Part shown: piece after piece, positions 50,120 to 57,492 of the stretch
Layout of the letters: every line of letters starts with the position of its first letter
Position numbering within the stretch: position 1 is the first letter of the stretch
Assembly: GCA_910589545.1 (NCBI GenBank)
Contig: CAJUSY010000003.1
Location: 1 to 57,492, forward strand
Length of the DNA stretch: 57,492 bases
Direction of reading: 5' to 3'
Origin: Peptoniphilaceae bacterium
Lineage (GTDB): Bacteria; Bacillota; Clostridia; Tissierellales; Peptoniphilaceae
Notes under the pieces: model-generated
What the model saw: only the letters and a program-made list of their open reading frames with translations
What the model was told of the DNA's origin: nothing
Databases searched by the model: none
Made by a program: the position numbers and the translations under genes

Positions 50120-51292
50120 CTATTTTATAACTTTCTTTTCTTCCCAAGCTTTTCTAACTGCGTTTGCAACATTTCTTGCTACATCTTTGTTGAATGCTTC
50201 TGGTAAAATTCTATCTTCTACTGGTTTTTCAACCATGTGAGCGATAGAATAAGCAGCTGATAATTTCATATCGTCAGTAATTCTGTCTGCCTTTGCATCT
50301 AATGCTCCTCTAAATATTCCAGGGAATACCAATACGTTATTTACTTGGTTAGGATAATCGCTTCTACCTGTTCCAACTACTCTTGCACCAGCTTCTTTTG
50401 CTTCATCAGGATAAATTTCTGGAACAGGATTAGCCATTGCCAACACAATTGAATCATGGTTCATTGAAGATACCATTTCTTTCGTCAAAATTCCAGGAGC
50501 TGAAACTCCAATGAAAATATCGGCATTTTCCATAGCAGTTTTCAAATCTCCTTTAACTTTATTAGGATTAGTTGTTCTAGCGATTTCTTTTCTAGCTTCG
50601 TCAAGTTTTTCATCATCTGGATCTATGATTCCGCGGCTATTCAATATTAAGTTGTTCTTAGCACCTGCTAATGTCAACAAATTAGAAATCGCGATACCTG
50701 CTGCACCTGCACCACTGATTACGATTTTAACATCTGAAATGTCTTTTTTAACGATTCTCAACGCATTAATAACAGCAGCCAATACTATAACAGCAGTACC
50801 GTGTTGGTCATCGTGGAATACTGGTATATCCAATTCTTCGATTAATCTTTTTTCGATTTCAAAACATCTTGGAGCCGCAATATCTTCAAGATTAATACCA
50901 CCAAATGAAGGAGAAATTGCTTTAACAGTTCTAATAATTTCTTCTGTGTCTTGTGTATTTAAGCAAATTGGGAATGCATCTACATTACCGAATTCTTTAA
51001 ATAATACTGATTTACCTTCCATAACTGGCATACCAGCAATTCCACCAATGTTTCCCAAACCTAAAACTGCAGAACCATCAGTTACTACAGCAACCATATT
51101 TCCTTTATTTGTGTATTTATATGCAAGTTCATTGTCTCCGTGAATTTTCTTACAAGGTTCAGCAACACCTGGAGTATAAGCCAACGCCAAATCCATAGCG
51201 TCATTAACTTTAACTTTAGATACTACTTCCAATTTCCCTTGATTTTTTTCGTGGAGTTCAAGAGCTTTTTGTTTAATTTCTTCAATATTCAT
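50120..51292 (-). CDS. Malic enzyme (NAD(P)-dependent malate dehydrogenase, decarboxylating)
   Basis: Oxidatively decarboxylates malate to pyruvate. The short bacterial form (390 aa) has DLALAYTPGVAEPCK at the N-terminus, TDGSAVLGLGNIGGIAGMPVMEGK, the active-site PVFHDDQHGTAVIVLAA with the metal-binding Asp residues, and the NAD-binding GAGAAGIAIS loop. It follows the 2HCT transporter, which could import its substrate. A perfect 7-3-7 palindrome (51321-51337) lies upstream. It is co-transcribed with pepT. Confidence 0.93.
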   Translation of the reverse strand: MNIEEIKQKALELHEKNQGKLEVVSKVKVNDAMDLALAYTPGVAEPCKKIHGDNELAYKYTNKGNMVAVVTDGSAVLGLGNIGGIAGMPVMEGKSVLFKEFGNVDAFPICLNTQDTEEIIRTVKAISPSFGGINLEDIAAPRCFEIEKRLIEELDIPVFHDDQHGTAVIVLAAVINALRIVKKDISDVKIVISGAGAAGIAISNLLTLAGAKNNLILNSRGIIDPDDEKLDEARKEIARTTNPNKVKGDLKTAMENADIFIGVSAPGILTKEMVSSMNHDSIVLAMANPVPEIYPDEAKEAGARVVGTGRSDYPNQVNNVLVFPGIFRGALDAKADRITDDMKLSAAYSIAHMVEKPVEDRILPEAFNKDVARNVANAVRKAWEEKKVIK

Positions 51293-51320
51293 TTTTTCAC
51301 CTCATAAATTTCCTATAACT

Positions 51321-51337
51321 TTCAACAAAATGTTGAA
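51321..51337. promoter_or_regulatory. Palindromic candidate operator upstream of malic enzyme
   Basis: TTCAACA-AAA-TGTTGAA is a perfect 7-bp dyad with a 3-nt centre, 29 bp before the malic enzyme ATG. It is too short and T-poor to be a terminator. A transcription factor site is the simplest reading, but no factor is recognised and no regulator gene is adjacent. Confidence 0.45.
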
Positions 51338-51384
51338 TTACATTATTACAATATAATTTTAACACTAAAACCAAACTATTCCAA

Positions 51385-51413
51385 TAAAAAAGAGGTATTA
51401 ATTAAAATACCTC
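51385..51413 (-). terminator. Terminator of the 2HCT transporter gene
   Basis: A perfect 8-bp stem (GAGGTATT/AATACCTC, 6-nt loop) is followed by six T on the minus strand, 7 bp after the stop. Confidence 0.9.
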
Positions 51414-51420
51414 AATTAAA

Positions 51421-52707
51421 TTAGAAAAATATTGGAACTAAAACAGATGCCAATAAAATTATTAACGCTCCTCCCAAACGAGAAGATATTTGCGCAAATG
51501 GCATAAGTTCCATTCTATCTGCAGCTGTAAGAACAGCAACATCACCAGTACCACCCATGTTAGCCATGCATAATCCTGCTGTAAGAGCTGTTTCTATTGG
51601 ATAGAATCCTACGAAATATCCTGCGATACCAGCGCCAATGATAGCTCCGATTATTACAGCTAAAACTAAAATTACATAACTTGGTGTGAACGCTTCAAAA
51701 ATTTGTCCCAGATTAGTGTAAGCCATACCAATTCCAAGCATCAATGCTGCTGTGAAGTTTTTCGCTACGAAATTGTACCAACCTTCTGCAACGTGTTCAA
51801 TTTTTTCAGGAACAATTCCCGCTGCTTTAACTATAACTACAGAAATTATCATCCATGCATAAGAGTGGATTTTAATGCCGATTTTTTCAAATAAAAATGC
51901 TAAGATAGCACCAAATGTGAAAAATGCTGTTGCAATTACAATACCAGCGCCATAATCTTTAACATCATTTAAAATGATGTTTTCTTTCTTTTCTGCTTTC
52001 AAACTATCGTCATCACTTCTAACTAATTGACCATTACCAGTTAAACTTGGTTTTGATTTTCCTAGTCTGTTCAATAAACCACCGGCAACAATTGCCGTAG
52101 CATTACCCAAAGCAACTGCTGGAACAAGTTTACTCAAAATAGTTTCTGAAGGAATGTTCAAAGCTGATTCAAAAACTTTTGAAATAGGTACAGCACCTGC
52201 TCCCATTCCTCCGCCCATAATAGGGATACCGATATAAGCGATTGACTCACCTACACTCTTTCCTAACAACAACCCTACACCACTTACTAAAAGTAATGCC
52301 ATAATTACAGAACCTAAAATACATGGTAAATATCTAATGGCCGCTTTGATAAGCAACTTTCTATTCATACCAAGAATTGAACCTGTAATTAAAGCTGCGA
52401 TGTAGAAATCAAGGAATCCTCCTTTAGTCATAAAAGTATTTATACTTTTGATGGATTCAGCTGGTAACCATTTATAATAAGTTATAGCCGCACCAACAAA
52501 TATAGATACAATAGCTCCACCACCCAAATACGTTTTAATAATTGGTGTGTGATTTCCGATAAGGTTTAATAATTCCCCGAATACAATCAAAAACAAAAAT
52601 GCTCCTACCATACCATTTGGTAGAACATCAAATACAAAAGATACTATAATTACTACGCATGCGATTATAAAATACGGTAATTTTAAACCTGCAATCTTTT
52701 TATCCAT
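51421..52707 (-). CDS. 2-hydroxycarboxylate transporter family protein (malate/citrate type)
   Basis: An 11-helix carrier (428 aa) of the 2HCT family (CitS, CitP, MleP, CimH). The two family GGxG re-entrant motifs are visible: PIMGGGMGAGAVPIS near residue 160 and ANMGGTGDVAVLTAADR in the C-terminal half, and the substrate-binding arginine lies in AQISSRLGGA. It sits upstream of malic enzyme, so malate is a likely substrate; citrate remains possible. There is no citrate lyase in the window. AGGAGG precedes the ATG. Confidence 0.9.
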   Translation of the reverse strand: MDKKIAGLKLPYFIIACVVIIVSFVFDVLPNGMVGAFLFLIVFGELLNLIGNHTPIIKTYLGGGAIVSIFVGAAITYYKWLPAESIKSINTFMTKGGFLDFYIAALITGSILGMNRKLLIKAAIRYLPCILGSVIMALLLVSGVGLLLGKSVGESIAYIGIPIMGGGMGAGAVPISKVFESALNIPSETILSKLVPAVALGNATAIVAGGLLNRLGKSKPSLTGNGQLVRSDDDSLKAEKKENIILNDVKDYGAGIVIATAFFTFGAILAFLFEKIGIKIHSYAWMIISVVIVKAAGIVPEKIEHVAEGWYNFVAKNFTAALMLGIGMAYTNLGQIFEAFTPSYVILVLAVIIGAIIGAGIAGYFVGFYPIETALTAGLCMANMGGTGDVAVLTAADRMELMPFAQISSRLGGALIILLASVLVPIFF

Positions 52708-52741
52708 AACTTTCCTCCTTATTCAATTTTTTACATATTAT

Positions 52742-52770
52742 ATTATCTCATCAAACAATTGAAAAATCAA
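52742..52770 (-). promoter_or_regulatory. Possible promoter of the 2HCT transporter gene
   Basis: The minus strand has TTGATT (52765-52770), a 17-bp spacer and GATAAT (52742-52747). It abuts the stop of the AEC gene. Confidence 0.5.
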
Positions 52771-52771
52771 T

Positions 52772-53689
52772 CTAAATTAGCTTAATCAAAATTAATAAAG
52801 TGAATAAATATAATATTGTAGTGCTAACAACATAATAACCTGCCAATGAATCATCTTGGTGATATTTCTTTGCAAAAACATAAGTATTCACAGCAGTTGG
52901 AGCACCGAATAAAATCAAAGCCACTACTTGTTGAATTTCAGATAATGCGAAAAACTTTCCGATAAATAATCCCGTCAATGGAAGAACCAAAAGCTTAACC
53001 ACAGATACCTTCAAAATTGATTTAATTTCCTTGAAATCAATTCTAAAATTCAAGCCATATCCCATTGTCACCAAAGCCAAAGTTCCCGCAATATCTCCCA
53101 AACTTTTAATAGGAGTTTCTAAGAAAAATATGTTGATTTTAGTTACATACAAGAAAATTCCTACGAAAAGTCCTATCATCAACGGAGTCTTTAATACATT
53201 AATCAGTAAAGTTTTCTTAGAATTATTCTCTCCTACAAGACTTTCGTACATGCCAACCGTGTAAAAATTATAGAAAAACTGACTAATTCCAGTGATAGCT
53301 CCAGCCATCACTATTCCCTTATCTCCGAATAAAACACTCAAGATAGGAAACGACATTATTATAAAATTGCCCCTACTCATTCCATTAGCTTCCAAAACAG
53401 CGATTGATTTATTTCTGTTAGTAATTTTCGAAAAATAAAATGTTAGAAAAATGTGAAACAAAAACATAACATTCAAGTACACAAAATATTTCAAGCTCAA
53501 ATCATTTCCGAAATTCACATTATAAAAACTCATCATAATCTTAACCGGAAAAAGTACATTAAAAATCAACTTGTTAAGTCCGGTCATCGTATTTTCATCT
53601 ACTATCTTGAACTTTTTGAGCAAAAACCCAACAAAAATCAAACAAAATAAATTGATAATCGTCAAATACAACTGCGAATAATTTACCAA
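52772..53689 (-). CDS. AEC family transporter (auxin efflux carrier/malate permease type)
   Basis: A ten-helix membrane protein of the AEC family (305 aa from TTG 53689). The pattern FVGFLLKKFKIVDENTMTGLNKLIFNVLFPVKIMMSF is typical of family N-termini. I prefer TTG 53689, since AAGGTGG lies four to five bases upstream; the alternative GTG at 53707 has no site. Members have been annotated as malate permeases in lactic bacteria, which would fit the malic enzyme and 2HCT carrier next door, but this is inference from context. Confidence 0.8.
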   Translation of the reverse strand: MVNYSQLYLTIINLFCLIFVGFLLKKFKIVDENTMTGLNKLIFNVLFPVKIMMSFYNVNFGNDLSLKYFVYLNVMFLFHIFLTFYFSKITNRNKSIAVLEANGMSRGNFIIMSFPILSVLFGDKGIVMAGAITGISQFFYNFYTVGMYESLVGENNSKKTLLINVLKTPLMIGLFVGIFLYVTKINIFFLETPIKSLGDIAGTLALVTMGYGLNFRIDFKEIKSILKVSVVKLLVLPLTGLFIGKFFALSEIQQVVALILFGAPTAVNTYVFAKKYHQDDSLAGYYVVSTTILYLFTLLILIKLI

Positions 53690-53710
53690 AAAACCACCTT
53701 TTTTCACATA

Positions 53711-53740
53711 AAAATATAGGTAAATGAAACCACTTACCTA
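53711..53740 (-). terminator. Terminator of the ABC transporter operon
   Basis: A 7-bp stem (TAGGTAA/TTACCTA, loop of about 10 nt) is followed by TATTTTTATG on the minus strand, 35 bp after the ATPase stop. Confidence 0.65.
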
Positions 53741-53774
53741 TACAACAATACTATTTATTTGACAAAAAATCAAA

Positions 53775-54593
53775 TTATTTTGTGTACAATTCAATGTATC
53801 TGTCCTCTGTAGTATAATCTGATTTTTCTATCGAATCGATGATTAAACCATCAGCCACAAATTTCTTCAAAGAATCGTCCAAATCATTCTTAGCCACAAT
53901 GTTGACGACTTTTTTGTTTTCATTATCAGACGTTACAACTTTGTATTGTTCCTTCGAAATCTCAGACAAATTCTCAAAAGCTATTTTTTTATCCACCAAA
54001 AACATTACATCGTCTGTTAACTTGTCCACCTCTGACAAAGTATGTGATGATAACACAACTATCTTGCCATCATCTTTTAGTTTCAGAAGATAATTTCTCA
54101 GCAAAATAACACTAGTAGGATCCAATCCCGTTACAGGTTCGTCCATAATGTAAATATCATAATCCCCCATGAAAAAATACGTCAACAAAGTTTTTTGCTT
54201 TTGACCCAGAGAATAAGTGCTAACTTTCCTCTTCATAAAATTATGAACATTAAATATATTCAACACTTCTTCAAACTTTTCATCTGAAACATGGCGTGTA
54301 TTTTTTGCAAAGATAAAATGATCCAACCCTGTCAAGTTATCATATAGCATATCCAAGCTTCTAGCATAAGATAAATACTTGAAAATCTCCGGATTTTTAT
54401 TATCTATATCATTAACCTTAATCTCACCTGAATCGTACTTTGTCAAATCAGAAATTATATCCATAAGAGTAGTCTTACCAATACCATTTGGTCCAACTAA
54501 CGCGTAAATACCAGGTTTATCTAATTTCAAATTCAAATCCTTTAACACTTCGTTTTCACCGTAAGATTTGTTCAATCCTTTAATCTCAAGCAT
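53775..54593 (-). CDS. ABC transporter ATP-binding protein
   Basis: A single nucleotide-binding domain (272 aa) of the ABC-2 exporter type. Walker A is GPNGIGKTT (about residue 34), the signature YSLGQKQK replaces LSGGQ with an unusual second and third position, Walker B IYIMDEP and the switch SSHTLSEV follow. The last 60 residues form a small extra domain. It overlaps the permease end by 8 bp and would power it. The GQKQK signature is a mild departure from the consensus. Confidence 0.92.
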   Translation of the reverse strand: MLEIKGLNKSYGENEVLKDLNLKLDKPGIYALVGPNGIGKTTLMDIISDLTKYDSGEIKVNDIDNKNPEIFKYLSYARSLDMLYDNLTGLDHFIFAKNTRHVSDEKFEEVLNIFNVHNFMKRKVSTYSLGQKQKTLLTYFFMGDYDIYIMDEPVTGLDPTSVILLRNYLLKLKDDGKIVVLSSHTLSEVDKLTDDVMFLVDKKIAFENLSEISKEQYKVVTSDNENKKVVNIVAKNDLDDSLKKFVADGLIIDSIEKSDYTTEDRYIELYTK

Positions 54594-56922
54594 TAATATC
54601 CCCCTTCATCCTTTTCATTGATATCAAATTAAACACTACAATATAAAATACAATCATTATCACATTAAATATCGGATTAGAAAAACTAAACTCATTCAAA
54701 TAATTGTATCCGCCTTTCAAAATCATCAAACTATCCAAAGAACTAAATGGATTTAATAGGAAAAACTTGCCCAAAGTTCCAAAATAGCTAATAATAATAC
54801 CCAAAACAATCAAGAAAGTTGTAGCAATTATATTCACAGTTTCATTCTTGATGAACGTAGTCATCATATTTGAAAAACTAACCACAAGTAAAATTATCAA
54901 AATATTTATTAAAATCATTGGCAAAATGAAACCACCAGATGCCCTAAACACACCCTCTACCACGCCGTTATAACTGTAATCGTAGCAGAACACTGGATAC
55001 AACTTCTCACCAAGTCCTCCGTTAAATAATCCAATTATCATACTCATTGCCAAAATCACAATATAAATTCCGGCAGATAATAAAAACGAATTAATCTGCT
55101 TTGATTTCCAGACATCTTTTTTCCATTCATTAACAAAAGCCAGCTTCAAAGTTCCATTGGACCTTTCCTTTTTAAACTCAAGAGTAAATATCAAGCAAAT
55201 AATCAACGTAAAGGCTGGAATAATCCCATTTTCATACATAGATATGACATTTCCTATAAGTCCTTTTTGTTCAGTAGGAGCATGTTGTTTTGTTTTATAC
55301 AAGCTTAGTTTTTTATTAGATAATAAACTTCGTTCAATCTCATTACTAACAAGTTCATAACTTGAATCGGGCTTTAAGTGGTTATCAATAAAATAATTCA
55401 CCCTGTTCTCATTAGAGCGAGAAGTACTGGGATCTATTCCTTCTTCAACGTATCCCCTTTTAATATTCAGGTAAAGTAGCATATTACTGTAATATTCTGC
55501 TGGATTGTCCGCTCTATTAACATAAGATTTTTTGAAATTTTCCAAATTAATTAGTGTTTTCTTGTCTCCTTTGTCTTTTGGATTGTTGTGAACATTAATC
55601 TTTGCAGCTTCAATCCTGAAGTCTATAGTTTGCAAATCATCCCTTGATTTTATGTTTTTGACTTTTATCGTATTAAAACAAAACAACACAACTACCGCTA
55701 CAGTTAGTACACCAAAATACTTATAGTATTTGTTCCTCATAATTTTGGCAAAATCCAATTGCAAAATATTTTTGATATCGATTTTGGAGTATGTTTTAGA
55801 AAAATTATAATAAATCAACTTGTATCTGTTATTGTTAACTAGTACTAAACATATAATCAATAACGCTAATACAATTGGAACAGCTATTGAAAGATTACCA
55901 AAATTATGAAAACTATTTAAACTAAACGATAGATCATATTTTCTTGAAATCAAAGAAATTATCCAGTAAATCGATAAAACAACAATAATTGATAGACTTT
56001 GTTTCATGTACCTTCTGAAAATCTCATACAAAATCATCGCAATGCTGTAAATTAAAAACCCTGTACCTATGTATTTTAAAGCAAGTACAATTGAGTTTAC
56101 ATTCATCATTATAGGTGAATTAGTCTTTAGGTTTGTTACAGTTTTCAATATCATATCGTTCGCACTTCCCATTGGAAATCCATTGATTACAGAGTAAATA
56201 ATATTGCCAACAATCATGGATAAGATTACAACCGCAAAGAATACGGCATACTTTACAAGCCTTGCATACACTAATTTTTTGGAACTAACAGAAATAGTGT
56301 CTAATTTTAGATTTTTGAAATTCATCTCATTAGCAAATACAGCTATAAGAAAAACCACACACAAGAAAATATCATTCATGACATTTTCCATTAGGAAACC
56401 AAAAGATTTGAAAAAACTAAAATTATTGGATGTAGTGTAGAATCCATATCTGTTAATTTCATCACGAATCAAATTAAAATAAGGATCCAATTCTCTGAAC
56501 ATTGTATCCTCCAACTTATTTAAGTCGTTTTGTCGTTTGAATGATTTTATCTCATCATATTGGCTCAATAATTCATTGTAGAAATTATGCTCTGTCTTTG
56601 AAGAATACTTTGCAGTTTTTGTCTCTTCCATCAACATACTCAAATCGTATTCCAAAGGTTTTATGTACTGCAAGGAATTAAAATTCATCTTGCTAAAATC
56701 CAAATATTTCTGCTGTTCCTCTTTGTTTTCAGTTGATTTTGAGAATACAAAAGACTCCATCATTGTATTTTCAAAATTATTTCTAGTTTCCATAAAATAA
56801 GCATAATCTTGATTAGTATATTCATATTTTATGCTGTTTAATGTTACAAAAGAATACACACCAAAAATAATAACTACAACAGGAAAAATTAACGACTTGT
56901 AAAGTTTTTTCAGTTCAAACAT
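54586..56922 (-). CDS. Double-length ABC-2-type permease
   Basis: A 778-residue membrane protein that I do not recognise by name. It looks like two fused ABC-2-type halves. Each begins with a membrane helix (about 12-30 and 425-443) followed by a large extracellular, Asn/Lys/Asp-rich domain of about 130-150 residues and then about five helices. Ordinary ABC-2 permeases are single halves that dimerise. I start at ATG 56922 behind AAAGGAG; 20 extra upstream codons overlap the secreted-protein gene. It is downstream of a secreted small protein and upstream of the ATPase. Confidence 0.82.
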   Translation of the reverse strand: MFELKKLYKSLIFPVVVIIFGVYSFVTLNSIKYEYTNQDYAYFMETRNNFENTMMESFVFSKSTENKEEQQKYLDFSKMNFNSLQYIKPLEYDLSMLMEETKTAKYSSKTEHNFYNELLSQYDEIKSFKRQNDLNKLEDTMFRELDPYFNLIRDEINRYGFYTTSNNFSFFKSFGFLMENVMNDIFLCVVFLIAVFANEMNFKNLKLDTISVSSKKLVYARLVKYAVFFAVVILSMIVGNIIYSVINGFPMGSANDMILKTVTNLKTNSPIMMNVNSIVLALKYIGTGFLIYSIAMILYEIFRRYMKQSLSIIVVLSIYWIISLISRKYDLSFSLNSFHNFGNLSIAVPIVLALLIICLVLVNNNRYKLIYYNFSKTYSKIDIKNILQLDFAKIMRNKYYKYFGVLTVAVVVLFCFNTIKVKNIKSRDDLQTIDFRIEAAKINVHNNPKDKGDKKTLINLENFKKSYVNRADNPAEYYSNMLLYLNIKRGYVEEGIDPSTSRSNENRVNYFIDNHLKPDSSYELVSNEIERSLLSNKKLSLYKTKQHAPTEQKGLIGNVISMYENGIIPAFTLIICLIFTLEFKKERSNGTLKLAFVNEWKKDVWKSKQINSFLLSAGIYIVILAMSMIIGLFNGGLGEKLYPVFCYDYSYNGVVEGVFRASGGFILPMILINILIILLVVSFSNMMTTFIKNETVNIIATTFLIVLGIIISYFGTLGKFFLLNPFSSLDSLMILKGGYNYLNEFSFSNPIFNVIMIVFYIVVFNLISMKRMKGDINA

Positions 56923-56951
56923 ATTGTCTCCTTTCCTTAAATTCAAAAATA

Positions 56952-57245
56952 TTATTTGATAATTTCCCCTGAATAATACCAAGTCTCTGTATTATTTGTC
57001 ACATCTATCGTTATTAATCTTCTTCTGTATAACTGTCCACTATGTCCATCATTGTACACATCTTCGTAATTCAAATGTACAGGAGATTTTCCTCTTTCAA
57101 AAGTAAAATTCTCACCATATTCACTTTTTTCAACCTTTTCTAATTCATAATAGCTTGCCGAACTAACTGCAGATGAAACGTTTGCATTAATTGAGCAAAT
57201 AACCATCACACATGCTAGTGTAATTACTAAAAAAAATTTTTTCAT
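56952..57245 (-). CDS. Secreted small protein of unknown function next to an ABC exporter
   Basis: A 97-residue protein with a Sec signal peptide (basic start MKKF, hydrophobic core about 5-20, likely cleavage near residues 26-31 in SSAVSSASY). The mature part of about 67 residues is hydrophilic, has no Cys and ends TETWYYSGEIIK, with aromatic residues and a central NDGHSG. I cannot place it in a family. The gene is first in a three-gene operon with the permease and ATPase, so it may be the transporter's cargo, partner or target. GGAG sets ATG 57245. Confidence 0.72.
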   Translation of the reverse strand: MKKFFLVITLACVMVICSINANVSSAVSSASYYELEKVEKSEYGENFTFERGKSPVHLNYEDVYNDGHSGQLYRRRLITIDVTNNTETWYYSGEIIK

Positions 57246-57332
57246 TTTTAAGTCTCCTCTCATATCATTCTTATCTACTTCATACCCTTTTTTTTATTTT
57301 TTAATCTATTATTTAAAGAATATTAATTTATT

Positions 57333-57360
57333 TTTATATATATTCTCAAAAATCTTTCAA
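57333..57360 (-). promoter_or_regulatory. Promoter of the secreted protein/ABC operon
   Basis: The minus strand has TTGAAA (57355-57360), a 16-bp spacer and TATAAA (57333-57338), directly after the tuf terminator. An AGAATAT/ATATTCT dyad with a 16-nt centre (57317-57346) overlaps the -10 region and is a possible operator. Confidence 0.6.
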
Positions 57361-57387
57361 AAAAAAAGCCCTCACCTAAGTGAGAGC
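57361..57387 (-). terminator. Terminator of tuf
   Basis: A perfect stem apart from one G-U (GCTCTCAC/GTGAGGGC, 4-nt loop) is followed by a run of T on the minus strand, about 22 bp after the stop. Confidence 0.88.
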
Positions 57388-57409
57388 TAAATAGTCTTAG
57401 TATATTAAA

Positions 57410-57492
57410 TTATTCTATAATTTTAGAAACAACGCCTGCTCCTACTGTTCTTCCGCCTTCTCTGATGGCAAATCTTAATCCTTCTTCGATTG
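57410..57492 (-). CDS. tuf: Elongation factor Tu, C-terminal end (partial)
   Basis: The last 26 codons run from the window edge to the stop at 57410-57412. They read EEGLRFAIREGGRTVGAGVVSKIIE, the universally conserved EF-Tu C-terminus, with the RFAIREGGRTVGAGVV signature. EF-Tu brings aminoacyl-tRNA to the ribosome. The rest lies beyond the window. Confidence 0.96.
   Translation of the reverse strand, partial: IEEGLRFAIREGGRTVGAGVVSKIIE

Noticed and set aside
56952..57245. Lipoprotein signal or lactococcin-972-type bacteriocin
   Set aside because: The Cys at residue 12 is too early and lacks a proper lipobox, and the mature part lacks the Trp/Gly/His pattern of that bacteriocin family. The neighbouring ATPase is also of another type.
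1..57492. CRISPR arrays, IS elements, prophage or integration sites
   Set aside because: I saw no regularly spaced repeats, no transposase, integrase or phage structural gene, and no direct repeats at a tRNA.

Overview
The window is low-GC, gene-dense bacterial chromosome with Shine-Dalgarno sites (AGGAGG type) and sigma-A promoters typical of Firmicutes. The gene content points to an anaerobic, peptide- and amino-acid-using member of the Peptoniphilaceae (Tissierellia): aspartase, peptidases, amino-acid permeases, a class III FBPase, a water-forming NADH oxidase and molybdenum hydroxylases. Finegoldia magna or a close relative is my best guess, inferred from content and not from a search. 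Almost every gene lies on the minus strand. The plus-strand exceptions are DUF1858, the NIF3-like/molybdopterin pair, the ZIP transporter and fbp. No tRNA, CRISPR array, IS element or prophage was found. The window opens on three tandem promoters that look like those of an rRNA operon reading out to the left, and closes on the 3' end of a tuf gene reading in from the right.

Region by region (minus-strand operons read right to left). 0.4-3.6 kb: glutaredoxin-like, ispE, murI and an M18 aminopeptidase. 3.7-6.0 kb: veg, mgtE, DUF1858 and a second glutaredoxin. 6.1-10.6 kb: metG-tatD-rnmV-rsmA behind a T-box leader. 10.6-15.9 kb: rpmG-secE-nusG-rplK-rplA and rplJ-rplL with an L10 leader, an AI-2E family permease inserted between the two r-protein blocks, and efp. 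15.9-22.1 kb: ylxM-ffh-rpsP-khpA-rimM-trmD-rplS, then ylqF-rnhB-yraN and mogA. 22.1-28.3 kb: gpsA, aspA, a COG4091-type dehydrogenase, a BaiN-type flavoprotein and a third glutaredoxin. 28.4-34.5 kb: NIF3-like plus molybdopterin oxidoreductase, azlCD, and dnaX-ybaB-recR. 34.7-41 kb: ZIP transporter, nox, fbp, lepB and a TcyP-like symporter. 41.2-47.2 kb: a three-subunit molybdenum hydroxylase, then wecB with a glycosyltransferase. 47.3-53.7 kb: an APC permease, pepT, malic enzyme, a 2-hydroxycarboxylate transporter and an AEC permease. 53.8-57.2 kb: a secreted small protein, a double-length ABC permease and its ATPase. 57.4 kb: tuf 3' end.

Working together: much of the window is translation and secretion machinery with classic RNA control (T-box, L10 leader, two possible L1-binding hairpins). 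The metabolic genes suggest uptake and breakdown of peptides, amino acids and dicarboxylates: 2HCT carrier plus malic enzyme for malate, aspartase to fumarate, PepT for tripeptides. Redox balance may be handled by Nox, which has a Rex-like site in its leader. MogA and two molybdoenzymes imply a working molybdenum cofactor pathway. The least explained locus is the secreted protein with its ABC transporter at the right end.
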